Source of the DNA: Flagellimonas algicola
GTDB taxonomy: Bacteria; Bacteroidota; Bacteroidia; Flavobacteriales; Flavobacteriaceae
Length of the DNA: 64,000 nucleotides
Reading direction: 5' to 3'
Assembly: GCF_005937185.1 (NCBI RefSeq)
Contig: NZ_VCNI01000002.1
Location: forward strand, 930,001 to 994,000
Shown here: positions 1-9,223 of the stretch, piece by piece
How the letters are laid out: the number at the start of each line of letters is the position of its first letter
Position numbering within the stretch: the stretch's first letter is position 1
Notes under the pieces: model-generated
The model's database searches: none
What the model was told of the DNA's origin: nothing
What the model saw: the letters and a program-made list of their open reading frames with translations, nothing else
Position numbers and translations under genes: made by a program

Positions 1-390
1 AGCCACGGAGGCAAATTCAAGGGCATGTTTTGAGTTTCTGACGACAACGATATTATCAGGCAACGCGCGGGGATAATCTTGATCTGATGAAAGACACATG
101 GCCTTGACCCGGGAGGTTTCCTTAAGGCCGGTAAGCTTTAATTTTTCAATCAGTTTTTCGTCCTCCCCTATGGAAAGAGAATTGGGAAGAATACCATTCT
201 GCATACTTCGTTGGATGTATTCCAAGTCCGTTTTGGAGGAATCGGTTATAAAAACTTTACTTGGCCAAGAATTGGAAGGGGCAAGGGTGGAGGTATATCC
301 CTGCCCCGTCTTGGTGAATTCGGCTTGGTTCCCAATTTCGGACCAAAACTCAAAGAGATGGGCCACTATCTCTTGGTTCAAAGTATTCAT
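1..390 (-). CDS. Partial CDS, possible GNAT-type acetyltransferase N-terminus
   Basis: An open frame of 130 codons starts at ATG 388-390 and runs off the left edge of the window, so the C-terminal part is missing. The visible protein begins MNTLNQEIVAHLFEFWSEIG and has no signal peptide or membrane segment. Its opening, followed by a segment ending in a VVVRNSKHALEFASV-like stretch, resembles the N-terminal domain of some GNAT acetyltransferases, but the acetyl-CoA loop would lie outside the window. The start is 4 bp beyond the stop of the NTF2-like gene on the same strand, which suggests co-transcription. Coding status is fairly secure because the frame is long and stop-free. The function is a weak guess. 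Confidence 0.55.
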   Translation of the reverse strand, partial: MNTLNQEIVAHLFEFWSEIGNQAEFTKTGQGYTSTLAPSNSWPSKVFITDSSKTDLEYIQRSMQNGILPNSLSIGEDEKLIEKLKLTGLKETSRVKAMCLSSDQDYPRALPDNIVVVRNSKHALEFASVA

Positions 391-394
391 AGCA

Positions 395-808
395 CTAGAC
401 CTTTGAAGCTTCTACAAAGGCCGCGGAGTCCTCATAAAACCTGTACTCCTTGATTTTGTTATCTTCAATAATGCTCAATTGGACCCAATCGCTGACGAAC
501 ATTTTTCCTGTTGCTTTTAGTTCGTGGCTAAAAGAACCATTGGCAAATACCACGTTGTCCTGAGCCACAATTCGTTCCACTTCAAAACTTTTGGTGTTGA
601 ATAAGGCAAGAATGTTGGCGATAAATTGTTCGGCTTCCTTTTTGGTCTTGTAAATACCGTGCAATTGTTCTTTGGGTCTTTGCTGCTCTTTTACACTTAC
701 AATAAGGCAGTCTTCGTGAAAGGAATCCAGCACCTGATTTGTATTTCCATTTTGAAAGGCGGTAAAGTAGTCGTTAACTACCTGAATGTTTCGATTTGAT
801 TTTTCCAT
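395..808 (-). CDS. NTF2-like / SnoaL-like protein
   Basis: The 137-residue protein has the length and pattern of a single NTF2-like (SnoaL/ketosteroid isomerase) alpha+beta fold. An N-terminal helix (IQVVNDYFTAFQNGN) is followed by a 'SFHEDCLIVSV' strand, and strands near the C-terminus end in 'EYRFYEDSAAFVEA'. Members of this fold bind small hydrophobic ligands or catalyse isomerase, hydrolase or cyclase chemistry, so no specific reaction can be given. It has no signal peptide, so it should be cytoplasmic. It lies 12 bp downstream of the FMN reductase gene on the same strand, and the two may act together in small-molecule metabolism or detoxification. Confidence 0.75.
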   Translation of the reverse strand: MEKSNRNIQVVNDYFTAFQNGNTNQVLDSFHEDCLIVSVKEQQRPKEQLHGIYKTKKEAEQFIANILALFNTKSFEVERIVAQDNVVFANGSFSHELKATGKMFVSDWVQLSIIEDNKIKEYRFYEDSAAFVEASKV

Positions 809-820
809 GATTTGATTTTT

Positions 821-1360
821 CTATGAATGAAGCGTTTGTAAAAAGTTCTGGATGACACCGTCAAACGTGGCAGCCACTTCCTCATTTGTAATTTTATGAT
901 TGACAGGGTCAAAGTTGTGATTGAAGCTGCCAAGGGAATACGAATCCGTAAGATTGCCGCCCCAAATAGGCAGGAGTTTTTCCAAAACTTTTAGATTGGA
1001 AGCCCCACCATTGTATCCTGGGGATGTACTTAGGAGCAAAACTGGCTTATCACCAAAGAATTTTTGATCAATTCTCGAAATCCAGTCAATTAGGTTCTTC
1101 AAAAATGCTGTGGGAAGCCCATTGTGTTCTGGAGATGCAACAATAAAACCATCTGCCAGCGCAAATTCCTTGAAAAGCAATTTAATGGGTTTTGGCAATC
1201 CCTTTTCCTCCTCTTGAGGGCTATAGAGAGGCACATCCAATGTGGTTGAGGTAATCCTTTTGATTTGGGACGAGTGAAGCGCCTCCAAGGCAGCCGTCAT
1301 TAGTTTTTCATTGATGGAATTTGGGCTGTTACTGCCCGCTAAAGCAAGTATCTTCTTCAT
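821..1360 (-). CDS. NADPH-dependent FMN reductase family protein
   Basis: The 179-residue flavodoxin-like protein begins MKKILALAGSNSPNSINEKL, the phosphate-binding 'GSxxxxS' loop of the NADPH-dependent FMN reductase family. It carries the family's second signature around residues 95-115, 'ASPEHNGLPTAFLKNLIDW', the equivalent of SPEYNG-xP-xLKN. Such enzymes use NAD(P)H to reduce FMN, quinones, azo dyes or chromate in the cytoplasm; the true substrate cannot be read from sequence. The ATG at 1358-1360 gives a normal N-terminus. A Crp-type regulator gene lies just upstream on the same strand and could regulate it. Confidence 0.85.
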   Translation of the reverse strand: MKKILALAGSNSPNSINEKLMTAALEALHSSQIKRITSTTLDVPLYSPQEEEKGLPKPIKLLFKEFALADGFIVASPEHNGLPTAFLKNLIDWISRIDQKFFGDKPVLLLSTSPGYNGGASNLKVLEKLLPIWGGNLTDSYSLGSFNHNFDPVNHKITNEEVAATFDGVIQNFLQTLHS

Positions 1361-1433
1361 TGTACCGTGATTTATGGCACAAAGTTTCTAAACTCCCAAG
1401 GCGTGAATCTTAAGGTATCTTAAGAAAGAGGGG

Positions 1434-2012
1434 CTAAGGAGAATTTTTCCGCAATGAGCTTAAAAATTCGGGGGTAATCCCCAGATAAGAGGCAACCATG
1501 TATTGAGGGACACGTTGTTCTATGGCACGGTACTTAGAACGGAATTCCTGATATCGCTGCTCGGCCGTTTTGCTCATGGTATCCATGGTACGCTCTTGAA
1601 AAGCCACATAAGCTTTTTCAAACTTCAACCGAAAAAAACGCTCAAGTGAAGGGATATTATGAAACAATTGGTCAAGGGTGTTTTTTGATATTTGAACCAC
1701 GGTGCTGGGCTCAAGAGCCTGAACAAATTGCCTGGCAGGTGTTTGGGTAAGGTAACTGTATAGGTCATTGATCCACCAACCCTCTATTCCAAATTGGACC
1801 ACATGTTCTTTAGCCTCGGAATCCATATAATAAGCTCGCAAACATCCTTTGGATATGAACCTCATGTGTTTGGAAGTATCTCCAGCAAAAAGCAAAACAT
1901 CTTTTCTTCCAAGCTCAATAACCTTACAGTGTTGTTTTATAAGATGTGCCTCTTCCAAAGAAATGGCTACTGAGCTTCTAAAATGATTTAAAAGATGTTC
2001 AACAGGATTCAC
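1434..2012 (-). CDS. Crp/Fnr-type transcriptional regulator, GTG start
   Basis: The 192-residue protein has an N-terminal cyclic-nucleotide-binding-like beta roll ('GRKDVLLFAGDTSKHMRFISKGCLRAYY', about residues 35-62) and a C-terminal segment 'QYMVASYLGITPEFLSSLRK' that reads as a helix-turn-helix recognition region. This arrangement is common in Bacteroidota Crp/Fnr-family proteins. The typical cAMP-contact arginine/serine set is not evident, so the effector is unknown. There is no ATG: the codon at 2010-2012 is GTG, preceded in frame by TAG. Proteins of this kind often control a neighbouring oxidoreductase, and the FMN reductase gene follows 73 bp downstream. Confidence 0.8.
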   Translation of the reverse strand: MNPVEHLLNHFRSSVAISLEEAHLIKQHCKVIELGRKDVLLFAGDTSKHMRFISKGCLRAYYMDSEAKEHVVQFGIEGWWINDLYSYLTQTPARQFVQALEPSTVVQISKNTLDQLFHNIPSLERFFRLKFEKAYVAFQERTMDTMSKTAEQRYQEFRSKYRAIEQRVPQYMVASYLGITPEFLSSLRKNSP

Positions 2013-2068
2013 CTAGGTGCTAATTAAGAAGGAGACTTCCAAGATAGGCAATTTGAAGCCAGCTTACA

Positions 2069-2404
2069 CTACCACATCCAATGCTGCAGGGAAGCGTCTC
2101 TCCATTTGGCCTTATAATCCGAGTCCACTACATAAATGATCAGATCAGCCTTATAATCGGCATCCACGAAATAGACTTTTTTATCAGCTTTGTAATCCCT
2201 ATCCGTAAAAAACCAAAGACCCTCATTGCCTTGGGCTTTATAGTCCCTATCAACTTTGAAAACCAACAGATCTGCTTTGTAATCGTGATCAGCAACAAAG
2301 ACTTTTATATCGGCTTTATAGTCCCTGTCCACAGCAAAAACCTTCTGGCCTTGCATGAAGTATGTGCAAAAAAGAAATATCAGAAAAGAAAATTGCGTTT
2401 TCAT
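2069..2404 (-). CDS. Secreted small DYKAD-repeat protein (DUF6150/Septknot-like)
   Basis: The likely product is 111 residues. I chose the ATG at 2402-2404 because it gives a signal peptide (MKTQFSFLIFLFCTYFMQGQ); an upstream ATG at 2443 would add 13 residues and bury it. The mature part consists almost entirely of six imperfect repeats of about 13-16 residues, each of the form [hydrophobic]-V/F-x-V-D-x-DYKA-D/Q/K. A short C-terminal tail follows. The repeat pattern matches what I remember of the DUF6150 family, short proteins proposed from structure prediction to form an unusually complex knotted fold; that match is from memory. The role is unknown. A secreted location is inferred from the signal peptide. 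Confidence 0.7.
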   Translation of the reverse strand: MKTQFSFLIFLFCTYFMQGQKVFAVDRDYKADIKVFVADHDYKADLLVFKVDRDYKAQGNEGLWFFTDRDYKADKKVYFVDADYKADLIIYVVDSDYKAKWRDASLQHWMW

Positions 2405-2448
2405 GGTTTTTGGTTTATTCTTTGGAAACCAAAACCATGCCAAGCGGT

Positions 2449-3639
2449 CTAATTGGATTTTAACAAGTCAATAAACTCATCTATAAAGACCGACTGGGCG
2501 CTGGATTGTGCATGAATCAACTCGTTTTTCCTCGAATACAAGCGGACAAAGAGATCAAAGCGGACACGATAGACCATATTTTGAACTTCTGCATTTTCGG
2601 TATCCTTGAGTTTATCCAGTTTTCCTAGTTCTTTTTTCCACCATTCCCAATTCACTTTTTGCGGTTGTGCGAAGTCCTCCCGTAGTTGTTTATCCCAAGC
2701 CATCACCCATTTTCGTTCCTGTTCCAGTGTTTTTCCCAACTGGGCCAATTTCTTTTTGAGCGGCTTGGATTTGAGAAGCGTGGTATATTGATTTTCAATG
2801 CTATCAATGTTCAAAATCCCTTTGTAGTCTTTTATGATACGTTCCAGTTGTTCTGCTTCAAACAAAAGCCGTTCTTCCGCTCTGAATTGCTTTACCAGCG
2901 CATAGTCTTTTACATATTGAGCCCGTAACTTATCTGTTGGGACGGGCTTTTCCTTTTTGAGCTTTTGAAGATTTAACCAATCAAAGGCGCGCAGGATTTG
3001 TTCTTTTGGTGGCCATTTATGCTCCTCATCAAAAGTAATTAGGGTGCTGTTGAAATTGATGAGGTTTAGGAAGCCTTTGTTCTCTACCATTTCCTTATAG
3101 TTCATGTCCCTGTTTCCGCAGAGACCTGCATAGGCATAGTCATGGGCCGCGGGCATATGCTCCTTGATTCCGGAGAATCCAGCCCCACAACCTATGACTC
3201 CGGCAAATTTGTTGGTCAAGGATGCGATGGCACTTGCCAAACGAGAACCTCCGGAAAAACCGGAAGCGTACATCTCATCCTCTTTTATATTGAAATGAGA
3301 AAAAACATGGTTGAACAAGTTGTTGGCCAGGGCAAAGTTTCTTTCATAAGGGGCATTTCTGGAGTTGTTGGAGCAGATTAGGACATGACCATATTTTTCA
3401 GAAGCCGGAATAAATGGTTGAATGCCAGCCGCTCCTCTGGCCGCAGGATCAAAAATAAAAACAATGGAACTCAATCCCTGGCTGGAAAAATTCTGTGGCA
3501 AATAGAGCGCGAAAGTTTCTTCATGGGCTCCATTGACCGGGATGGAATCATGTATTTCCCCTTTTTCATAGCGTTGTTGACCAAATAGGGTAATGTTGAA
3601 AAGCAGTATCAGGAACAGGCACGAACAACACCTTTTCAT
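2449..3639 (-). CDS. Exported alpha/beta-hydrolase-like protein
   Basis: The 396-residue protein starts with a signal peptide (MKRCCSCLFLILLFNITLFGQ). Residues 25-235 read as an alpha/beta hydrolase of the polyhydroxybutyrate-depolymerase/esterase type: strand 'SSIVFIFDPAARG', nucleophile elbow 'ASGFSGGSRLAS' (G-F-S-G-G), and a late 'DEEHKWP' that could supply the catalytic His. The C-terminal 150 residues are charged and helical ('LKKKLAQLGKTLEQERKW') and match no catalytic domain I know. The stop lies 3 bp before the start-side neighbour, the S41 peptidase, so they probably share a transcript. Substrate unknown; probably periplasmic or extracellular. Confidence 0.75.
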   Translation of the reverse strand: MKRCCSCLFLILLFNITLFGQQRYEKGEIHDSIPVNGAHEETFALYLPQNFSSQGLSSIVFIFDPAARGAAGIQPFIPASEKYGHVLICSNNSRNAPYERNFALANNLFNHVFSHFNIKEDEMYASGFSGGSRLASAIASLTNKFAGVIGCGAGFSGIKEHMPAAHDYAYAGLCGNRDMNYKEMVENKGFLNLINFNSTLITFDEEHKWPPKEQILRAFDWLNLQKLKKEKPVPTDKLRAQYVKDYALVKQFRAEERLLFEAEQLERIIKDYKGILNIDSIENQYTTLLKSKPLKKKLAQLGKTLEQERKWVMAWDKQLREDFAQPQKVNWEWWKKELGKLDKLKDTENAEVQNMVYRVRFDLFVRLYSRKNELIHAQSSAQSVFIDEFIDLLKSN

Positions 3640-3642
3640 GAC

Positions 3643-5268
3643 CTACCGTAGAATGCCGTTGTATTTGGAAGCATCTCCAAGCAAGGCCGTGGCACTGAGA
3701 ATGGCATCATCATGCGTGAGGTAATATTGATAAAGACCTTCCCTATAGAAATATCGTTTGATGATTTCGTCTTCAAGATTTTTCTTGATTTCTTTTTGAT
3801 AGGTGTCCAAAGCGGAAATTTTACCGTTGTTGATGGCCAGCAGCAAGTCCTTGTACTTTTCTTGAACATTGGAACCCAACAGGTGATCTTCTGAGTTCAT
3901 AGTTTGTTCCAATAACTCCTCGGTTTCTGTCTGGAATGAAAAATCCTGTGTTTGCGCATATTTTTTGAATGCCCCAAAATCGGAATCCGTAAAAGTGAAA
4001 TCGCCCACAGTGCCAAAGGAGTGATCAAAATAGAAGTCCGTGGCAAAATCGAAAAGGATGTTGTTTTGCTGTAATGCGTCAATGAGACTGTTGGTTTTTA
4101 TAGTCGCAATTTCCACGTCGGGCATTACCCCTCCACCGTCCTGTACCTTACGGCCATTTCTTGTGGTAAACTCCTTGAATTGGGTGTTCCTGACGGCCTT
4201 ACCTTCTTCATCCCTGTTCCAATAATCCAAGGACTGAATACACCTACCGGATGGAGTATAATATCGGGAAATGGTTACCTTAAGCTGGGTACCATACGTG
4301 AGCTTGAGCGGACGCTGCACCAAGCCTTTTCCAAAACTACGGGCGCCCATAACCACGGCACGGTCCAAATCCTGCAATCCCCCAGAAACAATTTCACTTG
4401 CCGAGGCACTCCTACCGTCCACCAACACTACCAGAGGGATATCCAGGTCTTCTGGCTGATTTTTGGTCTTGTATTCCTGATTGAACTTTTTGACCTTGGA
4501 TTTTGTGGTTACGATGAGCTCTCCTTTGGGAACGAACAAATTGGTAACATTGATAGCTTCTGTGAGAAGTCCTCCTGGATTTCCCCTCAAATCAAGAATC
4601 AGTCGCTCCGCACCTTTGCCTTTTAAATCCTGCAGCGCCGATTTAGTTTGACTGGAAGCCTTTCTATTGAAACGGGAAAGAACGATATAGCCTGTTTTTT
4701 CGTCAATCATGTCATAAAACGGAACAGCATCCACCTCCACACCTTCGCGGTTTAGGGTGGCCATCTTGGTTTCTCCCTGTCTAACAAAAGTGACATCTAC
4801 GGAGGTGTTGTTGGCCCCCTTGAGCAATTCGCTTGCGTTGTCGTCAAAATCGGTAATCGTAATGTCGCCAATCTTTATGATTTCATCCCCGGCCTTCAAT
4901 CCAGCCTTGTCGGCTGGATACCCTTTGTAAGGTTCTACAATGAGCAACTTACTCTCATAAGATCGAACCAAGGCTCCAATACCGGAATATTCCCCTGCAT
5001 TGTTGATTTTATAGGCCTCTACATCTTGTTCATTCAGAAAACGGGTATAGGGATCCAATTCCTCCAACATGTTCTTAATGGCCGAATCCATCAGTTCTGC
5101 AGGATTGGTCTCATCCACATAATTCATGTTGAGCTCCTTGAAAAGCGTAGTGAAGATTTCGATTTGTTTCGCTATCTCGAAGAAATCGCTTTTAAATCCG
5201 GAAGAGGCAACCAAAATGGTGAGCGCTACAACCGGAACCCAAATTCTTTTATTGATCAGATTTTTCAT
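3643..5268 (-). CDS. S41 family C-terminal processing peptidase
   Basis: The 541-residue protein has an N-terminal membrane or signal segment (residues 8-24), a PDZ domain (about 88-165, with 'YSGIGALV' and 'GYPADKAGLKAGDEI') and an S41 catalytic domain. The Ser-Lys dyad reads as S289 in 'GRSASASEIVSGG' and K314 in 'ARSFGKGLVQ', with the normal 25-residue spacing. 'DLRGNPGG' at 226-233 is the usual substrate-groove loop. Such tail-specific proteases cut exported proteins in the periplasm. The gene overlaps the 3' end of rnpA by 20 bp on the same strand, so translation is likely coupled. Confidence 0.92.
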   Translation of the reverse strand: MKNLINKRIWVPVVALTILVASSGFKSDFFEIAKQIEIFTTLFKELNMNYVDETNPAELMDSAIKNMLEELDPYTRFLNEQDVEAYKINNAGEYSGIGALVRSYESKLLIVEPYKGYPADKAGLKAGDEIIKIGDITITDFDDNASELLKGANNTSVDVTFVRQGETKMATLNREGVEVDAVPFYDMIDEKTGYIVLSRFNRKASSQTKSALQDLKGKGAERLILDLRGNPGGLLTEAINVTNLFVPKGELIVTTKSKVKKFNQEYKTKNQPEDLDIPLVVLVDGRSASASEIVSGGLQDLDRAVVMGARSFGKGLVQRPLKLTYGTQLKVTISRYYTPSGRCIQSLDYWNRDEEGKAVRNTQFKEFTTRNGRKVQDGGGVMPDVEIATIKTNSLIDALQQNNILFDFATDFYFDHSFGTVGDFTFTDSDFGAFKKYAQTQDFSFQTETEELLEQTMNSEDHLLGSNVQEKYKDLLLAINNGKISALDTYQKEIKKNLEDEIIKRYFYREGLYQYYLTHDDAILSATALLGDASKYNGILR

Positions 5269-5632
5269 GGGATTCTTTTTTTATGAATGCTTGCAAAAGC
5301 TGAGTCATGGCTTTGTCAACCTCCTTGGCGTTTGGCATCGTATTACCAAGGTATAAAAATAGGAACGCAAAGTTTCCCTCTACATTGTTAAAAAGAAGGT
5401 GCTTGTTCAGCCGATAAGATTCCCGAAGAAGGCGCTTTACCCGGTTCCGATCAACGGCATTTTTAAACTTTTTCTTAGGTGCCGCTACAGTTGCCTTGAA
5501 TTGAACATCATCGAATTCGCATTTGGTGTAGAGCAGCCTTAGGGGAAAGGCCTTTATGCTCTTTCCCTCAACAAAAAGTTGCTCAATTAGCTTTTTGCTC
5601 TTGAGTTTTTCTTTTTTGCTAAAGGAGGCCAT
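5249..5632 (-). CDS. rnpA: Ribonuclease P protein component
   Basis: The 127-residue basic protein carries the RNase P protein signature 'AVDRNRVKRLLRESYR' (the RNR motif, about residues 55-70). The N-terminus 'LKSKKLIEQLFVEGKSI' is the conserved substrate-leader-binding helix/strand region. The protein binds the catalytic P RNA and helps mature tRNA 5' ends. Length is normal for the family. The usual rpmH neighbour is absent here. The gene instead sits between the M1 peptidase and the S41 peptidase and overlaps the latter by 20 bp. Confidence 0.95.
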   Translation of the reverse strand: MASFSKKEKLKSKKLIEQLFVEGKSIKAFPLRLLYTKCEFDDVQFKATVAAPKKKFKNAVDRNRVKRLLRESYRLNKHLLFNNVEGNFAFLFLYLGNTMPNAKEVDKAMTQLLQAFIKKESHEKSDQ

Positions 5633-5698
5633 TTTAGTGCTACTTAAATTAACTCGCTTCGGAAGGATCTTCGTCCAAAAACGGAGGACACCCCAATA

Positions 5699-7543
5699 TT
5701 AGGGTTGCCAAACATTGTTTTCCCCATTTACATCGGCCATAAGTTGCGATGGATCTATGACCAAAGCTTGGATTTCAACGAAAGGCGTATCAATAATCAA
5801 CTCATAGGTGGTATGCGCCCAAGCCCAATCTTTTGCCACTGTTCTTTTGAGGTTGGGATAGGGGTTGTCCTTTTCACCTCTCATCATTTGTAGAGGGATG
5901 TAATACGTTTCCTGGGAGCCATCCGTATTGGCAACCAACAAATCAATTGGCATGGGCATATCCCCAATTCTTTCCAAGATTACTTTGGTCTGGTTTCCAT
6001 TTGCTTCAACACTTTTGATGGCATAGTCAATGGTATTGGTTGTCTGGGTCCAATCCACCAAATACCATTCAAGCTCCATTCCTGAGACCTTTTCGGCAGC
6101 GCGCTTTATATCATTGGGAACAGGATGCTTAAACTTGAATTCTTCATAGTATTTCCGCACCGATTCCATAAGCTTATCCTGTCCAATAACATAACCCAAT
6201 TGGGAAAGGAAAATGGAACCTTTGCTATAGGCAGCAATACCATAAGCAAAGTTGGTACTATAGCGATCGGCATGGGTGGCCTGCGGTTTTTCCAGACCTG
6301 AATTGACTAGTGCGTAATACCCTTTATAGGACCCCTCAAACGGATTTTCTTTACCCTGCTCCATAATCTCATTCATACACAGACTGCTGATGAAGGTGGT
6401 AAAACCCTCATCCATCCACTCATGCTTGGATTCGTTGGTGGCCAGCACATGTTGAAACCAAGAATGGGCCATCTCATGCACCATTACGCCCACTAAACTT
6501 CCAAAAGCGCGGTTACCGGTGATCAAGGTACTCATGGCATATTCCATTCCGCCATCCCCGCCATGGACCACGGAATATTGATCATACGGATATTTACCAA
6601 TGTTCTTGCTAAAGAAACGCATGGCATCCACTGTTTTAGGCTGCAATTTTTTCCAGTTTTCTATGATTTCCGGATTGTTTTTGTAGTAGAAGTGCAAGGT
6701 TGGGCCATCCTCCATTTGCAAGGTATCATGAATGTACTCTGGGTCGGCACCCCACATAAAATCATGGACATTGGGAGCCTTAAAATGCCATGTCAAGGTC
6801 TTGCCTTTGGTCTTGACCTTGGTACCAGGTGCCTCATATCCATGTCCCACTTCTTGTGGGTTCTGAAGATAACCGGAACCCCCAACCACATAGTCTTTGT
6901 CCAATGTCAATTTTACATCAAAATCTCCCCAAACCCCATGAAACTCTCTGGCAATGTAGGGGTTGGCATGCCAGCCTTCAAAATCGTATTCTGACAATTT
7001 GGGATACCACTGGCTCATGGAAAGGGCCACGCCCTCACTACTGTTGCGTCCAGACCTTCTGATTTGTGCAGGCACCTGACCCTTGAACGCCATATTCAAA
7101 GTGGTTTTGCCACCCGAGGGAATGGGTTGGGCCAAATCCACTACCAAAATGGTTCCTTCTTCCGTAAAGGAAACGGATTGACCATCTTGGGTAAGGGTTT
7201 CCACGTGTAAATAACCCATTTCAGATTCGGAAAGGGAAGCAATCCTGCTTTTCCCATTTTCCATCATCCGACCATCTGGATCTTTAATGCTTTGCAAGCG
7301 GGCGTCCATCTGGCTCCCGGGCTGAAAGGCATTGAAAAACAAATGGTAATAAACCCTGTCCAGTTTGTCAGGAGAATTATTGGTATATACTAATTTTTGG
7401 GTACCGGTATATTGAAATGTCTTTACATCCATTTCAACATCCATGGTATAATCTACATGCTGTTGCCAATACGAAGTGTTCTGCGCGGCTAGCGAAAGCA
7501 TACCGGCAAAAGCCATAGAAAAGAAAAACCAGGCCTTTTTCAT
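5699..7543 (-). CDS. Exported M1 family metallopeptidase
   Basis: The ATG at 7541-7543 gives a 614-residue protein with signal peptide MKKAWFFFSMAFAGMLSLAA; a longer frame upstream would overlap the S8 gene. The zinc site is intact: H356-E-M-A-H360 and E379 ('HEWMDEG', 18 residues on). The exopeptidase GxMEN motif reads as 'GGMEYAMST' (331-339). M1 enzymes are aminopeptidases. This Bacteroidota subgroup is exported and probably degrades peptides in the periplasm or at the surface. The start codon is only 1 bp from the S8 peptidase stop, so the two exported peptidases form one transcription unit. Confidence 0.93.
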   Translation of the reverse strand: MKKAWFFFSMAFAGMLSLAAQNTSYWQQHVDYTMDVEMDVKTFQYTGTQKLVYTNNSPDKLDRVYYHLFFNAFQPGSQMDARLQSIKDPDGRMMENGKSRIASLSESEMGYLHVETLTQDGQSVSFTEEGTILVVDLAQPIPSGGKTTLNMAFKGQVPAQIRRSGRNSSEGVALSMSQWYPKLSEYDFEGWHANPYIAREFHGVWGDFDVKLTLDKDYVVGGSGYLQNPQEVGHGYEAPGTKVKTKGKTLTWHFKAPNVHDFMWGADPEYIHDTLQMEDGPTLHFYYKNNPEIIENWKKLQPKTVDAMRFFSKNIGKYPYDQYSVVHGGDGGMEYAMSTLITGNRAFGSLVGVMVHEMAHSWFQHVLATNESKHEWMDEGFTTFISSLCMNEIMEQGKENPFEGSYKGYYALVNSGLEKPQATHADRYSTNFAYGIAAYSKGSIFLSQLGYVIGQDKLMESVRKYYEEFKFKHPVPNDIKRAAEKVSGMELEWYLVDWTQTTNTIDYAIKSVEANGNQTKVILERIGDMPMPIDLLVANTDGSQETYYIPLQMMRGEKDNPYPNLKRTVAKDWAWAHTTYELIIDTPFVEIQALVIDPSQLMADVNGENNVWQP

Positions 7544-7544
7544 A

Positions 7545-9194
7545 TTATTTGGTGTTGTTGCTAAGGGTTGCTTTTCCTTTGGTGATGCTTTCTGCCAGTA
7601 GCAAGGCGTTATAGGCATTCACCATTTTCCCTGATTTGGAAATTTTATCAAAAGTTGAAGCGTTGGCTGGATCTCCCGAAACAATTACGGAAGCTTTGGT
7701 GCCCAACCCTGATTGGATAATAATCTGCTTTACTTGTACCGCTGACAATTGCGGGTAGTACGATCGTACCAAAGCCGCAACGCCTGCAACTGCTGGGGCG
7801 GCCATGGAAGTACCTCCCATGAAATCATATTTATTGTTTGGCAAGGTGGAATAAATGGCATCTCCAGGCGCAAAAACATCTACATTTTGACTGCCGTAAT
7901 TGGAGAAGGTTGCTACCATTTTGGAACCATAACTACTGGTCAATGCCCCAACCGTGATTACGTTATTGGCAATTTCCATAGCTCCAAACATGTGATCATT
8001 AGGGTAGTTTGGATTCTCAGGACTGTCCAGGTCATTGCCATCGTTTCCTGCGGCATGTACAATTAAAACATCTTTGGAAGCAGCATATTTTATGGCATCA
8101 TACACCCATTGTGCGTTGGGAGAAAAGGATTTTCCAAAACTACAGTTGATAATTTTGGCACCATTGTCCACAGCGTAGCGAATGGCCAAGGCGACATCTT
8201 TGTCATATTCATCGCCATTTGGGACAGCACGTACGCTCATGATTTTCACATTTTTGGCAACTCCGTTCACCCCTTTTCCGTTGTTACGTTCCGCAGCTAT
8301 AATTCCAGCGACATGGGTTCCGTGGCTTTCGGTATCCACTCTATTTTTCGGGTTACCGTTCCCGTACTTTATGTCACTAAAGTCATAAGGATTGTCCCCA
8401 ACGGTTTGTCTTCCGTCAAAGTCTTTATTGAGGTTATAGTTGACTTGATCTGTAAAATAGGTAATGCCCTCGTTGAGTTCTTCCATTACACTTGGAATAC
8501 TCTCACCATAGGTGAACATTTGGGTGAGTACGGCTACATGCTGCTGCATTTCCTCTGTTTTAGCCTCAATGGACAACAACTCTTTTTTTGTGTATGAGCT
8601 CTTGCCTAATTCCTTTTTCACGGCCTCATCGGCACCCTTAACCACTTGGAAAATCTGCTCGTATTGTTGTTTGTTCTGCAATGCTTTTGGGTAAGCTTCG
8701 TCCAGTTTTAGGCGAGCTTTGGCTCTTGCAGAGGCATCCCCCACACCTACTCGGAGCATGCGGACATACTCCAATTGTTCGTTATAGGCTTCGCCCAAAA
8801 AATTATAGCCATGAATGTCATCTATATAGCCGTTTCCGTCATCGTCCCTGCCATTATTGGGTCGCTCACCTTTGTTGGTCCACAACACCCCGTCCAAATC
8901 CTCGTGTTCAATATCGATTCCGGAATCAACAACGGCTACGATAACCGTTTTTCCGTTTTTGTTCTTGATGATTTCTCGGTAGGCCTTGTCCACACTCATT
9001 CCGGGTATGGTATCTGAGATGAGGTCAGCGTGCCCCCAGGTTTTTTTCTGGGATTCCGACAATTCCGACACCTTAAGAGGAATGGTATCTATATTTTCAA
9101 CGGGAGTTGAAACAAGGGTAGTAGCACCGCATCCCATTAGGAAAATAGAGGCGGAGACCATGGAGAAAGAAAGATTGAAATAACTGCGATTCAT
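7545..9194 (-). CDS. S8 (subtilisin-like) serine peptidase, lipoprotein
   Basis: The 549-residue protein has a lipoprotein signal ('SIFLMGC', Cys22). The subtilase triad is complete: D90 ('VVDSGIDIEHEDLDG'), H291 ('SHGTHVAGI') and S463 ('GGTSMAAPAVAG'), with the oxyanion Asn in 'AAGNDGN'. About 160 residues of helical, charged sequence (roughly 120-280) are inserted between Asp and His, longer than in classical subtilisins. That insertion is common among flavobacterial S8 lipoproteins and may shield the active site. The protein is probably anchored in the outer membrane and acts with the adjacent M1 peptidase in peptide breakdown. Confidence 0.93.
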   Translation of the reverse strand: MNRSYFNLSFSMVSASIFLMGCGATTLVSTPVENIDTIPLKVSELSESQKKTWGHADLISDTIPGMSVDKAYREIIKNKNGKTVIVAVVDSGIDIEHEDLDGVLWTNKGERPNNGRDDDGNGYIDDIHGYNFLGEAYNEQLEYVRMLRVGVGDASARAKARLKLDEAYPKALQNKQQYEQIFQVVKGADEAVKKELGKSSYTKKELLSIEAKTEEMQQHVAVLTQMFTYGESIPSVMEELNEGITYFTDQVNYNLNKDFDGRQTVGDNPYDFSDIKYGNGNPKNRVDTESHGTHVAGIIAAERNNGKGVNGVAKNVKIMSVRAVPNGDEYDKDVALAIRYAVDNGAKIINCSFGKSFSPNAQWVYDAIKYAASKDVLIVHAAGNDGNDLDSPENPNYPNDHMFGAMEIANNVITVGALTSSYGSKMVATFSNYGSQNVDVFAPGDAIYSTLPNNKYDFMGGTSMAAPAVAGVAALVRSYYPQLSAVQVKQIIIQSGLGTKASVIVSGDPANASTFDKISKSGKMVNAYNALLLAESITKGKATLSNNTK

Positions 9195-9223
9195 ATAGAT
9201 GATTTTAATTGAAATGTAAAACT

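Noticed and set aside
98..406. Plus-strand open frame of 102 codons at the left edge
   Set aside because: It lies opposite a longer stop-free minus-strand frame with more protein-like composition that fits the co-directional gene order.
2081..2452. Plus-strand open frame of 123 codons
   Set aside because: It is the complement of the DYKAD-repeat gene. The open frame is a consequence of the repeats.
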